A stretch of DNA of 64,000 nucleotides, from NCBI GenBank assembly GCA_023205875.1, contig CP060763.1:706553-770552 (forward strand). The letters run 5' to 3'. The notes beneath the pieces are model-generated. The model was given only the letters and a program-made list of their open reading frames with translations. It was not told the origin of the DNA and did not search any database. The stretch is from Chloropicon primus. Its lineage: Eukaryota > Chlorophyta > Chloropicophyceae > Chloropicales > Chloropicaceae. Shown here in pieces: positions 20,460-30,895 of this stretch (the first letter of the stretch is position 1; the number at the start of each line of letters is the position of its first letter). The translations under genes and the position numbers were made by a program.

Positions 20460-21848
20460 CTAAGACCCACTCGGGTACAGGGAGTTATAATGAACCTCGG
20501 CCCAGAAACTGAGCCACAGGACGCGCGGGTGCAACGTCTCCTGGGGCTTGATGTCGATGATGAAAGAGGTCTTGTAGGAGCTCAGGATGCAAATCCTTCT
20601 GCCATAAACGTCCGCGGCAGCCTGAAGGGTCACGTGGTCGCCCCACTCCCCGTCCTTGGCCATCGTGTTGACGTACTCGTCATACTCCTCTGGCACATAA
20701 GGTTTGTAAAGGTCGCTGTGGTTCCTGAGCTGGCCGATTGCCATCTTCCTCACCTCCTCGTGGCGATCCATGGTGCCAAACAGCTGGTCCGCCAGTGACC
20801 TGAACTGGCAGTTCCCGTCCCCCTTCACCTTCTTCTCCTTCAACCCGTAGTGCTTGAGCCGGTCCGCCAGATTCATGTAGTCCATATCGGCGACTTCCTT
20901 TGTGGGCACGTTCTCCACGACCTTGGGCAGGTGGGCGGTCATCCGGGGCTCCTCCAAGTAGTCAGCGGGCGGTGGGGGCGGGGGGAGGAGGTCCAGTGCC
21001 ACCGCTCCGTTCGAGGGCGGTGGGGGCGGCGGTGGCATCTGCATCGCCCCGTTCGAGGGGGGCGGGGGCGGGGGCCCGGGCCCCGCTCCCGCCATCTGGG
21101 GCGCGCTCGGGGGGCCTGTCGGGGGGATTGTCACCGGCATTGCCACCTCCGGCACCACTGGGGCGGCCGCAGAGAGAATTCTGGCCGAGTCCATGCTCGG
21201 GTAGGACACCACGCTCCCCGACGCCGGGGAGCCGTCCGGCCGGCGGGGCTTCCCTTGCGTCCCCCTCGCCGCCGCGAGGAGGTCCGCGCTCGTCCCGCTC
21301 AGCAGATCCACCGGACCTCCGGCCCCGGGGCCAGCCCCCCCCAACTTTTGCTCCCCTCCCTCTCCCTGCGCGGAGCCCTCCCCCCTGATGCACAGGTCGT
21401 CCAGTGGCAGGACGCCGCCCGCCCCGCTGGCTCCAGCCGCGCCCCCCGTGTCCTCCCTCTTGGCCACGGGCTCCCCAGCCCTCGCCGCCCCCCGGCCAAC
21501 CTTCTCCTTCTCCTTCTTCCCCTGGTCGCCGCCCTGGTCGAGAGTCTTCGTCAGGGACTCCAGCTCGCTTATCGCCCTGCACAGGGGCTCGTTCAGCTTC
21601 TTATACCTCTCCCTGTTCGCGGGCTTGTGCTTGAACTCCTGGTGCTTGGGTATCGTGTCCAGCAGCAGGGATGAGAACCGAGCTTGGATCACGAACAGGT
21701 TGAAGTGGTCCATGCTCGCCCTGTATATCATGGCTTGCCTCATCAGCCTCTCCGCCCTATCGTAGTACTCCTCGATGGGAAACCGCGAGTTCACCGGAAT
21801 GCACGGCGCCTGCTTCATCAGAAGCTGGCTCGTCTTGGGCTTCTTCAT
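20460..21848 (-). CDS. AMSH-like N-terminal domain fused to OTU deubiquitinase
   Basis: A 462-residue protein with two domains not usually found together. Residues 14-100 match the USP8/AMSH dimerisation or MIT-like region of plant AMSH proteins: SRFPIEEYYDRAERLMRQA, then FNLFVIQARFSSLLLDTIP. A Pro-rich linker (about 190-320, several PPPPPP runs) follows. Residues 335-460 are an OTU cysteine protease with active-site block KGDGNCQFRSLADQLFG, structural motif GEWGDHVTLQAAADVYG and catalytic-His block FWAEVHYNSLYP, as in plant OTU9-12 enzymes. Asp, Cys and His are intact, so it should be an active deubiquitinase, perhaps brought to endosomes by the AMSH-type domain. There is no JAMM metal site. 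Confidence 0.88.
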   Translation of the reverse strand: MKKPKTSQLLMKQAPCIPVNSRFPIEEYYDRAERLMRQAMIYRASMDHFNLFVIQARFSSLLLDTIPKHQEFKHKPANRERYKKLNEPLCRAISELESLTKTLDQGGDQGKKEKEKVGRGAARAGEPVAKREDTGGAAGASGAGGVLPLDDLCIRGEGSAQGEGGEQKLGGAGPGAGGPVDLLSGTSADLLAAARGTQGKPRRPDGSPASGSVVSYPSMDSARILSAAAPVVPEVAMPVTIPPTGPPSAPQMAGAGPGPPPPPPSNGAMQMPPPPPPPSNGAVALDLLPPPPPPADYLEEPRMTAHLPKVVENVPTKEVADMDYMNLADRLKHYGLKEKKVKGDGNCQFRSLADQLFGTMDRHEEVRKMAIGQLRNHSDLYKPYVPEEYDEYVNTMAKDGEWGDHVTLQAAADVYGRRICILSSYKTSFIIDIKPQETLHPRVLWLSFWAEVHYNSLYPSGS

Positions 21849-22471
21849 CTTCAGTGCTCAAGGCTAACGCGTCTCCTCGTCGTCCGCGTCTCCTCCTCCT
21901 CCTCTCCTCGTCGCTCGTCGTCTCCTCTCTCTAGGAGGCCGGAGCCATCCTCGTTCTGTCTCGGACAAGCGAGAGACCGCGGGGTGATGGAGGAGAGGAG
22001 GAGGCTTTGGAGGAGAGGGAGGGTGCAGGAGGAGGGGAGGAGAGAGGAGGATGGATGCAGGAGGGAGGATGCAGGAGGCTGGGGCCCACAAGATGGGTGG
22101 GTGGAAGGGGGGACCACGGGAGGATGCAGGAAGGAGGGTACAGAAGGATGGATGCAGGAAGGAGGGTGCAGGAGGATGGACGAGGGAGGAGGATGGATGC
22201 AGGAGGGAGGATGCAGGAGGATGGGGCCCACAAGATGGGTGGGTGGAAGGGGGGAGGAGGGAGGGAGGGGTCGTGGCGTGCTGTGGCTTGGAAGAGTGAG
22301 GGTGGTTTCAAGCATAAACGAATAAACATCGAATAAAAAATCTTTAGGGTGTTGTTTTCTAAGGGACCGGAGGAGGATGTGTGTGTCTGTGTGGGGGGGG
22401 GGGTCACGGAGGGCCGGGGCCATCCATCGAGCGAATGGCGATTCCGCGCGCTCCCCCCCCTCCCCCTCGTG
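21849..22471. other. Intergenic region with GATGCAGGAGG minisatellite
   Basis: About 620 bp separate the OTU gene start from the SDR stop, both on the - strand. Most of 21990-22270 is purine-rich repeat based on GATGCAGGAGG, including a 70 bp near-perfect duplication described separately. A poly-G run lies at 22393-22402. The frames here are repetitive and I do not call a gene. Confidence 0.5.
22044..22255. repeat. 70 bp direct duplication within a purine-rich minisatellite
   Basis: Copies at 22044-22113 and 22186-22255 (offset 142 bp) differ at one base, in GGCTGG versus GGATGG. Both include GGGCCCACAAGATGGG, which is not itself repetitive, so this is a segment duplication rather than simple slippage. 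The spacer contains further GATGCAGGA units. Confidence 0.9.
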
Positions 22472-23224
22472 TCAGGCTCGGACGGAGGAGAGGCCCCCGT
22501 CCACGGCGAGGACCTGGCCCGTGATGTACGAGTTGGCCGGATCGAGGAGGAATGCGAGGGCGCTGGCCACGTCCTCCGGCTCGCCGATGCGGCCCAGGGC
22601 GTGCATCTTGACGGAGGCCGCGAGGGCGACCTCGTTCCCCGTGATCCTTTCCGTCATGGGCGTCCTCGTCAGCCCCGGGGCCACGCAGTTGACCCTTATC
22701 CCGCTCGGCCCGTACGTGCAGGCCGCGGAGAGGGCGAGGCCCTGGACGCCGCCCTTGGCCGCCGCGATGGCCTCGTGGTTGGCCACGCCGTGGCCCGCCA
22801 CCGCGCTCGAGCACAGGGCGATGCTCCCGCCCCCCGACCGGCGCATCTCCTTGGCGCTCCCCCTCAGGATGTTGAAGGACGTCACCAGGTTCGTCTGCAG
22901 GCAGTCCAAAAAGTCCTTGTCGGACGTCGTGTGCGCGGGCTTGAGGACCACGGAGCCGATGCAGTTGGCCACCCCGTCCAGGGCCCCGTACTCCTTCTTG
23001 GTCATCTTGATCACCCTCTCGACCTCCTTCCCGTCGAGGGCGTCCACCTCCACGACTTGGGCCCTCTCCGGCTCCGCCAAGGTCGACCTGATTCCCTCCG
23101 CCTTGTCCGTCGCCCGGGCGGCGAGGACCACGATGTCCCCCCTCGCGCTGAGCGCCCTGCACAGGGCCTGCCCGATCCCCCCCGTCGCGCCGAACACGAC
23201 TTGAATCCCTCGACGGGTGCCCAT
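22472..23224 (-). CDS. Short-chain dehydrogenase/reductase lacking the usual catalytic Tyr
   Basis: A 250-residue Rossmann-fold protein. The nucleotide-binding motif reads [15 protein letters not shown] at the N-terminus, just after ATG 23224, which fixes the start. NTNLV-type sequence ([14 protein letters not shown]), the [12 protein letters not shown] strand and the C-terminal [15 protein letters not shown] and [13 protein letters not shown] are all standard SDR features. The active-site YxxxK is not: the region reads [14 protein letters not shown], keeping Lys but with Ile four residues before it where Tyr is normal. I recall this [10 protein letters not shown] form from cyanobacterial and plant relatives, unchecked, so it may be a conserved subfamily. 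No transit peptide is evident. Confidence 0.88.
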   Translation of the reverse strand: MGTRRGIQVVFGATGGIGQALCRALSARGDIVVLAARATDKAEGIRSTLAEPERAQVVEVDALDGKEVERVIKMTKKEYGALDGVANCIGSVVLKPAHTTSDKDFLDCLQTNLVTSFNILRGSAKEMRRSGGGSIALCSSAVAGHGVANHEAIAAAKGGVQGLALSAACTYGPSGIRVNCVAPGLTRTPMTERITGNEVALAASVKMHALGRIGEPEDVASALAFLLDPANSYITGQVLAVDGGLSSVRA

Positions 23225-23700
23225 CCCTTCGCTCGCACGATGGATACCTTGATTGCTTACTCCCTTGATTGCTTGCTCCCTTGGGAAGGTGGTGGGCGGT
23301 TCGAGTTTGCGTTTGCGCTTGCGTTTGCCTTGGATATCTCGATTCGATTCTCGCTCCAGTGCATCCAACACCCCGTACCAGTGTCCTCCAACCCCCCGTG
23401 CGAACCCTGTGTCGCCCTCCTCGCCCCTTCTTGCGCCCCCCTGCTCCCCTCCTCATCCCTCGTTCCCTTTTGTTTCCGTTTTTGTGACTCTCAACACCGC
23501 CACGTGTCACCGTTTACACCCATTTGTGGCCTTAAAATTTCTCCGCCTTATCGAGATGGAGATTGTAGAAGGGGAACAACAACTCGACAGGGAGGACGAG
23601 GACGAGGACCCGAACCCAACACCAACACCAACACCAACACCAACACGAACCCCCCGCCCCGCCCCGTCCACCAAAACAACGACGACGACGACGACGACGA

Positions 23701-23739
<39 letters not shown>

Positions 23740-23993
23740 GGGCGGGAAGACTCGAGTCTGGAGTCTGCAGAGAAAGAACGAGGCAACGCAACGCCCTGCT
23801 GCTGCTGGTCTCTCTTGAGGGGGGGTTGGTGGGGTTTGACCAGACTGGAACGCCTTCACACACACACACACACACAGAGACACACCGGCAGCACAACTGT
23901 CGCTGCTCATCGTTTGATTTGATTTGATTTGTTTTGTTTTGTTTTGTTTTGTTTTGTTGTGATTGATCCCTTGCTCCAGACCCGACGCGCGCC
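23225..23993. promoter_or_regulatory. Divergent region between SDR and DCAF1 genes
   Basis: About 770 bp between two outward-facing starts. It contains (AACACC)n at about 23617-23646, (GAC)n then (GAGGAC)n at 23681-23735, (CA)n near 23858-23876, and (TTTTG)n at 23927-23957 close to the DCAF1 ATG. No gene is supported; the promoters and any 5' leader introns would be here. Confidence 0.4.
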
Positions 23994-26900
23994 ATGTCAG
24001 CTGCTGCTGCTGCTGCCGCCGCGGAGGCGATGGACACGCTGGCGAGGACGCTGGACAGCGCCGCGACCTCCTCCGCCGGGCCTGATGACCACGCCCTCTC
24101 GCCGCCGAGCTTCGAGGTCGTCGTCGCGGTGGGCGACGCCTTCGAGGTGCTGAGCCGGGCCCTGGAGGAGGGCGACGACGACCTCGAGGCGCCGCGAAGG
24201 GGCTTCGTGGCCCGATTCGCCAGGGAGAGGGCCCAGGAGTGCCTCTGGGTCGTGGCGGACGCCCTCAGCAACGACGAGGTCCTGGACGAGTTCGTGAGGA
24301 CCGGCGTCGCGGCAAGGCTCGTGAGCAGCCTGCGGGAGGGCATCCTGGAGAGGCCGGGCCAGACGTCGTCCTCCTCGTCCTCCTCATCGCCCAAGGCGCA
24401 GGACGTCAACCCGTACCACCTGTACTGCGTGCAGTGCCTCGCGTGCATGGGGGAGTACGTGGAGTGCCTCGGCCCCATCCTGAAGGACAAGGGGGTGGAG
24501 GTGAGCGTCGAGCTGCTGAGGCGGTGGAGGGACCGGCCCGACGCCCTGGGCGTCCTGCTGCACCTCATCTGCTCCCTCCTGGCGCACAAGAAGTACGCCC
24601 AGCTTTTCGTGGACCACGGCGGGGTGGGCCTGCTCCTGGACCTCGGCAGAACGAGCGACGTCTCCATGTGCCTCTTCGGGATCTCCTCCATCCCGGAGGC
24701 CCTGGAGCAGGCGTGCAACCTGGGCCAGGGCGTGTGCGAGAGGATGGCCAAGGTGGCCCTGGACCAGATGAGCAGCGGGATCGATCCGGCAAGGAAGAAC
24801 TCCGCCCTCTTCCTTGCGGAGGCCCTCAAGTACCAGCCCGTCGTGGAGTGCTTCGACGACCGCAACGGCCTGCGGGCGACGCTGAACTTGCTGAGGGCGA
24901 GCCAGAAGTTCGAGTCCACGAGAACGGAGGCCATCATCGCCTACCACCTGCTTTCCGTGCTGAGAGCGTACTTCAGGGCCAAGCTCGGCGTCCTGGTGTC
25001 CGGCATCCAACCCGCCAAGCTCCCGCTGAATAGGGCCAAGGCCGTCGACATGAGTTCGGACTCCTTGGGCTTCATCATGTCCCTGGCGAAGAGCGACAAG
25101 GCCATAAGCCTCTGGTTCGCGTGCGAGGTGTGGCCCCCCGCCAAAAACTTCCTCGAGTCGAGCGGGGTGGAGACCATGCTTCACTTTGTTCAGCCGCACG
25201 CCATCGGAAAGTACCACTCCGAGACGGTGATCTCCGTCTTCGAGATCATGCAGGTCGTCACCCTCTCTCACGAGTTCCACGTCAAGCTGGAGAGCTCCAC
25301 GATCCCAACGGGAGCTGGAAGCAGGCGGAGCACCGTGGAGATCCTGTTGACGGCGGCCACCAAGTACAGGTCTTACCCGGATCCCCAAGTGGCCGTCAGG
25401 GCCCTCGAGGTCATTGTCAACCTCGTGTGCCTGCCGGAAGCCCTGGTGGACTTGGTGGTGGATCCGGGCGTGCAGCCAATGAAGCACCACAGCAACTGCT
25501 GCCACGCCTGCGGTCACGGCCAGGGCCTCAAAGGGGCGCTCGTGGAGTCTCTCAGAAAGACTTACGAGGAATCCAGGATGCTCGTGAGGGCCAACAACGG
25601 GATCAAAGTACTGCTGGATCTCCTGCGCAACAGGTGCCACGATCTTCAGAACTCAGAGACTATGAGTTTACTCAGTCTCCAGGCTCTCTTGGGCTTGGCC
25701 CAGGATCCCTCGATCGCCCAAGTCCTGAGCAAGCTGCAGCTCCCGCACCTCCTGTCGGAGATGCTGAGGGATCCGAACTCGGGGCACGGGAGAACGAGCA
25801 GGTACTCCAAGGCATCGCCGAGCCTGTTCGTGCAGAACTTCCGACGAGCTGCCTTAAAGCTGATATCCGTGTTAACGGGCTCGGACCTCGCGGACACCAT
25901 CTCCACGAGCGAGGCGACGACATCGGCCCTGCAAAAGATAGAGAAATCGTCCATCGTGGCGTCCACGGAGATCAGTTACCCACAGAGGGAGCTCTTCCAG
26001 TTGATCCACGACCATCTCGTTGCGGCTGGCATGGAGGCCACCGCCAAGAGCCTGGAAATGGAGGCCAAGTTGGTCGAAGGCAAGGAAGACGAGAAGGGCC
26101 TGATGAACACGCTCACCTTTCCCGACAAGCACGGAGTCATGGTGAGCGTGAAGGCAAAGCCAGAGAAGATCAGGCTGCACTTGAAGCCCAGACCGAGGAA
26201 GGGCGGCTCCGGCAAGAGAGGCTTGGATAATGAGCCCCGGGCGGACACCGGGATGGACGACAGCAGAGAGGTCAAGAGGGCCAAACAACCAAAGCGTCAC
26301 GAGGCGGCGGAAGTTTCCGGGGGGAAGAAGAACAGCCGCGTCAAAAGCAAGCTGGATTCGATCATCATGTCACACCTGAAGCACCAGCACTGTGAATGCG
26401 AGAACCCGATCTCTGTTTTGCCGCCCTTCTCCTTGATGGAGCCCCACGTGTGCCCCACGGCCAAATTCAAAGAGGCCGTCGAGAACACCAGGCCAAACGT
26501 GACATGCAGGTTGCTGAACATGCAGTCTCAGGCTCACCCCTGGGACCAAAAGTGCCTGGACAGGAAGCTCAATAAGCACTTTGTGCACTCTAGATTCAGG
26601 CACATGAGGACCGTGAAGGACGACACCGCCTTCACCGCTTGCAGCTTTATGGGAAACTGCCAGCAGCTGGTCGTCGGCACGGATTCCGGTGACCTGCGTC
26701 TCTTGGACACCTTCTCCGGGGAGGTGGTGGACTGCTTCGATTCGCATTCCTCTGCGATCCATTCGTTGTGCACGATGCAACCCCAGGCTCAGAACGGCTG
26801 GCAGCCCCTGTTGCTCTCCTCGGCGAGCAACGAGGTTGTGCTCTGGGACACCGTTGAGCTGAAGAGCCAAACAACGTTTCAGCACGTGTACGACGGGAGC

Positions 26901-27686
26901 TTTGACAGCTTCGGGACGAGAATCGTCTGCCCCAGCTCAAACAGAAAGCTGGCCAAGCTCTTCATCTTCGATGTCTGCAGTGGTCGGTCCTCTCCCGTGC
27001 AGAGCCTGGAGGACCCGGCCAGGAATGGCTGCGGGCGTTACAACGCTGATCTGCACGGGAGAAACGCCGCCCACTTTGGCCACGAGGACAAGCTCGTCTT
27101 GTGGGGGAGCCTTCTCTGGGACCTTCGAATGTCCACGCCAATTCACCGTTACGATCGGTTCACGGACGGGGGCCGGAGTCAGTTTCACCCGAACGGCTTG
27201 GAAATCGTACTCAACAGCGAGGTGTGGGATCTTCGTACTCACAAGCTCCTGAGGAGCGTCCCGTCCTTGGACGGTGCGAACTTTGTGTTCAACCACACTG
27301 GTGACGTCGTCTATTCGTGGCACACGGGAGCCGCAGCCACGGAGGAGGCTTTCCCTGGGCTTCCCAGCCTCGGGAGGCACCCCATCCAGACCGCGTTCAA
27401 GGTCCTTGACGCGCATGATTACAGAGACATCTCCACGATCAATATCGAGAGGAATGTGGTGGATCTGTCCATTGCGCCAGAGGACAACGTCCTTGCAACC
27501 ATATCCATCGACCCGATGGACCAGTATGCGAGCTCCTGCGCGGTCAGGACGTACGAAATAGGCAGGAGGAAGCCCCAGGATTGCGACTCGGACCTCGAAG
27601 ACGACGACGACGACGACGATGATGATGACTCGGAGGACGAGGAGGAAGAGGAGGAGGAGGAGGAGGAGGAAGAGGAAGAGGAGGAG

Positions 27687-27719
<33 letters not shown>

Positions 27720-27845
27720 ATGGAAGGCTCGGATCTGGAGGAGGACGAGGAGGAGGAGATTGAGGACGAGGAACTCGAGGATGATTTGGAGGAAATCGAA
27801 ATGGAAATGGACCACGGAGAGGGACGACGGGAAGACGTGTCTTGA
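23994..27845 (+). CDS. DCAF1: DCAF1 (VprBP-like) substrate receptor of CUL4-DDB1 ubiquitin ligase
   Basis: A 1283-residue protein in one exon. The N-terminal ~650 residues are Armadillo-like helices; the HHSNCCHACGHGQGLKGALV segment near residue 495 is typical of DCAF1. A LisH motif follows (LFQLIHDHLVAAGMEATAKS, about 665-685). The C-terminal WD40 propeller (about 870-1200) contains two WDxR boxes that dock DDB1: SLLWDLRM and EVWDLRTHK. The tail is a long Asp/Glu tract (about 1205-1280), as in plant and animal orthologues. It would recruit substrates to CRL4 in the nucleus. The Ala-rich start MSAAAAAAAAEAMD has no targeting features. Confidence 0.94.
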
Positions 27846-27923
27846 TAGTATCTCGGCCGAAAAATGAAAATAATAAAATGAACGACCAAATATTTGTTGT
27901 ATATACAAACACGCGCGCGTCCT

Positions 27924-29245
27924 TTAGTACGGCACATTTCGTGGAAGCTTGTTGATCACTGCGTTCTGGATACCCGAGTGGAGCTTCAGCTCCATTTGGT
28001 GATCCCTTCGCTTGTTCTCGCTGTCGTTCATCACCGCCAGGTTCTTGATGGCGTCCTCGTGCTTGAGAAGCCCAAGCATCCTGTACCTGGCCACGATCTT
28101 GTTCGCAAGGACACTCTGCCTCTGGTCCAAAGGCCTGTGGCTCTGCTTGTAATACTTTGAGAGGCTCCTGCTGCCCAAAACTTTCGAGGTCTTGCCCTTT
28201 TTCGGAAGGAAGAGCTCGTACCCGTTGCTCACGGCAACCTGGCCGACCGAGGACGATTCCGCGAGCTGCAGGGATCCCATTCTCTCCTCCAGCGCCGCCT
28301 CCATGGCGGAGTAATCATAAAAGTCCTCGTACTCTTCCTCGTTGTCCTCGTAAAGCATCCTCGTCTTCCCCGTGTCCACCATGTGCCTCTGCACGGCGTG
28401 CACGCTACCAAACGTCTTTGCCTCCGGGTCGAGACCCGAGCTGTAAAGGGGAATGAAGCCCTGGCCCACCTTCGCGCCAAGGTACACGATCAGGCCCTCC
28501 GGGTCGGCCAGGTACTCCACGTCAGGGATGGAGAAACCAAAGTTCTTCCACATGTACTCGATGTTGTCCTCCACGTTCTTGCTCTTGTGGTTGTCGAACA
28601 AACTGACGCAAGGATCCCAAGGCTCGAAGTCCTCTTCGTCCTCGCTTGCCGTCTCCCAGCTGTCGCTGTGCTCCTCCTCCTCCCCCCTCTCCTGAGCCTC
28701 CACTCGCATCGCCGAGGACTCCGCCCCATCGGTGGACTCCCCGTCCGCCTGCCTGCCTGCCTCGTCTGCTGGTGCTGGGTTCCTTTGCTTCGTCTTGAGA
28801 ACGGCTTCGGGCCTCACGCCGCCGTTCGCCTTGACGAGTTTCTGCAGCAGCAGCAGGACAAGAAGAAGAGCAAGAGGGAGCGGTTCAGTCAGTCTCCCTC
28901 GTCCGACCCACGCCAACCACCGCGTCGCCCACTCCTTACCTTGTACTTGTTTGAGTTGATGAACTCTTGGTACTTGGCCTCCGTGTTGAAGTGCTTCCTG
29001 GAGAGCGGGTCGAAGTACACGACCTGCTTCGCGTCCTCCTCCTCCTTTTGCTGGCTCCTTCCCAGCACAAGCTTATCCCTGTGAGTATCGAACCACTCCT
29101 TGGTTACCGGACCGAGGCCCGCCACGCGTCGCTTCAAGTTGTACCTGTGAAACGCCGACCTGTAGTGCTCGTGGAGTTCCTCCTCCGTTCGGAAGGGAAC
29201 ATTGCTCGTTGCGGAGAAGTACTCTCGCCCCCCACCGCCCTCCAT
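27924..29245 (-). CDS. REI1/ZNF622-like pre-60S factor whose zinc ligands are lost
   Basis: Two exons, 28940-29245 and 27924-28841, flank a 98 bp GT-AG intron; the product is 407 residues. It aligns with cytoplasmic 60S maturation factor REI1/ZNF622 throughout: HYRSAFHRYNLKRRVAGLGP, FDNHKSKNVEDNIEYM then FSIPDVEYLADPEGLIVYLG, HAVQRHMVDTGK, and the C-terminal GSRSLSKYYKQSHRP. The four zinc fingers, however, have lost their metal-binding Cys pairs: residues 11 and 14 are Ser, finger 2 reads FDPLS, finger 3 reads SLFD where relatives have CLFC, and finger 4 reads IPLYS where relatives have ICLWC. Only about three ligand His remain. The rest is well kept, so this looks like a functional protein rather than a pseudogene. 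Confidence 0.85.
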
Positions 29246-29659
29246 GCTGCCCCTCTGCCTCCTCCACGCAACACCCACACCCACACCGACACGGCACGCA
29301 CGCACTCTGTCTGTGTCTGTGCCGCCACCAGCGAGAGCGCGCAGTCTGCAGGGAGAGCGGGGAGCGGAGACGAGGAACGAGGAGGAGGAGGGGGGGGCGG
29401 GAGGAGCACAAGACATGGAGGGGGAACAAAGGAGGAAAGAGGACAAAACAAAACAAAAGAAACGCGTATAGTATTACAAGCACAGGGAGAGAAAGAGGCA
29501 AAGGGAGAAGGGGACCGCGAGCGGCCGTGCTACGGTTCGCCTCGTGCGGACCGCACAAGCGCAAGCCGAGCCAAGCGCACGTCCCGGACCCCTCGCCGAG
29601 CGGAAGCCAACAAGAATTTTTTGGTGCCCCGTGGCCTCTTCCCCCCGCCCGCCGCTGTT
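29246..29659. other. Intergenic region upstream of the REI1-like gene
   Basis: About 410 bp between two - strand genes. It contains (ACCCAC)-type repeats near 29270-29290 and the run AAAACAAAACAAAAG at about 29445-29459. It should hold the promoter of the REI1-like gene; no other feature is seen. Confidence 0.35.
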
Positions 29660-30286
29660 CTAGAAGATGTCCCTGTTCGGTTGCGTGGTTGGGGAGAGCG
29701 TGGCGCAGCTGTTCATCTGCTTCAGGTGGACCTTGAGAGAGTAGTTCTCGATCTCCAGCTGCCTGGCTTGCTCCTGCGCGTGCGAGAGAGCCACCCTGAG
29801 GGCCTGGTTCTCCTCCTTGGCCCTCAGGAGGTGCCTCACCTGCTGCTGGGCGGCCGCGAGGGCCTCCCTCAAGCCGGCGGTGGACTCCTTCTCCGTCCGG
29901 AGCTTCTCGTTCTGGATCGCCACGGCCTTCTTCAGAATTTGGTTCTCCTTCTGGAACTCCCCCGCGTGCGACGGCTGCTTCTGAGCCTCTATGAACTTGT
30001 ACTCGTGCTCGTGGTCCGCCGCCGCCACGTGGTCCACTCTTCCGCGCTTGAACGTCTGCTGGTGCGGCGAGTGGCTCGCCGCGATGCAGTTTGCGCGGAG
30101 GTCGAGGTCGTGCGCCTGGAGCGGCGCCCTTCCTCTCTTGAACCCGACCCTCTGCTGTGTTTGGTGCTGGTGCTGCATCCCCTGGCACTCGCACGCGCTC
30201 GTTCCGGCCTCCGTCTGTCCTTGCTGAGCCAACCCAAGCCCCAGTCCTCCCGTCCTCCCGAACGGGTACTCGAGAACTTCCGCCAT
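29660..30286 (-). CDS. Green-lineage conserved coiled-coil protein of unknown function
   Basis: A 208-residue protein from ATG 30286. Its architecture matches an uncharacterised family I recall from land plants: a short FKRGR motif (twice here), then ENQILKKAVAIQNEKL opening a long coiled coil (about residues 115-190), ending with LEIENYSLKVHLKQM and a terminal NRDIF, where plant members have a similar PDVF ending. The coil is Gln/Leu/Glu-rich with clear heptads. No DNA-binding basic region precedes the coil, so it is not a bZIP factor. Function unknown; dimerisation is likely. Confidence 0.72.
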   Translation of the reverse strand: MAEVLEYPFGRTGGLGLGLAQQGQTEAGTSACECQGMQHQHQTQQRVGFKRGRAPLQAHDLDLRANCIAASHSPHQQTFKRGRVDHVAAADHEHEYKFIEAQKQPSHAGEFQKENQILKKAVAIQNEKLRTEKESTAGLREALAAAQQQVRHLLRAKEENQALRVALSHAQEQARQLEIENYSLKVHLKQMNSCATLSPTTQPNRDIF

Positions 30287-30860
30287 GCTTCTCCTCAAAA
30301 CCGTCGCCGTCCGGTCTTCCTTCCTTCCTGTCTGTCTCACGCGCGTGCGCGCCTTCTACCCCCCGCTCCTCGCGTGCGTTGAGACCCGTATCCCCCACGA
30401 CCAAACACACACAACACAACACAAAGCAAAGGTGTCCTCCGGTTTAGGGTTCCTCGCCACCGCGGAGCCTGCTAAGGTTCACACGCACGCACGTGTTTTG
30501 TTTTTCGTAGTTCGTTTCTTTCTTTTCCTCACGCGTCGCGTCGTGTCGCGTCGTGTCGTGTCGTGTCGCGCGTCGTGTGTGTTGTGTTCTTCCGTCCCCT
30601 TCCCCTCCCTCTCCCTCGTGTGTGTCGTGTGTTGTGTTCTTGTTGTGTTGTTGTATGTTGTCGCGCGTCGCGTCGCGTCGCGTCGCGTTCGCCCTCTGCT
30701 CTTGCTCCCCCCTCCCCTCGTCCCTCTCCGTAACACAGATCCCAGTGTTTGAACCCCAACCCCAACCCCGACGAATGGCGACGAAAATGGGAGACGAGGA
30801 CGAGAACGACCCCAGGGGAAGGCATCCCAAGGAAAAGATAAAGAAGCCCAAGACCAAGAC

Positions 30861-30895
<35 letters not shown>

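Noticed and set aside
23224-23371. 49-residue extension of the SDR as a transit peptide
   Set aside because: ATG 23224 lies immediately before the Rossmann strand as in relatives; the extension comes from repeat DNA.
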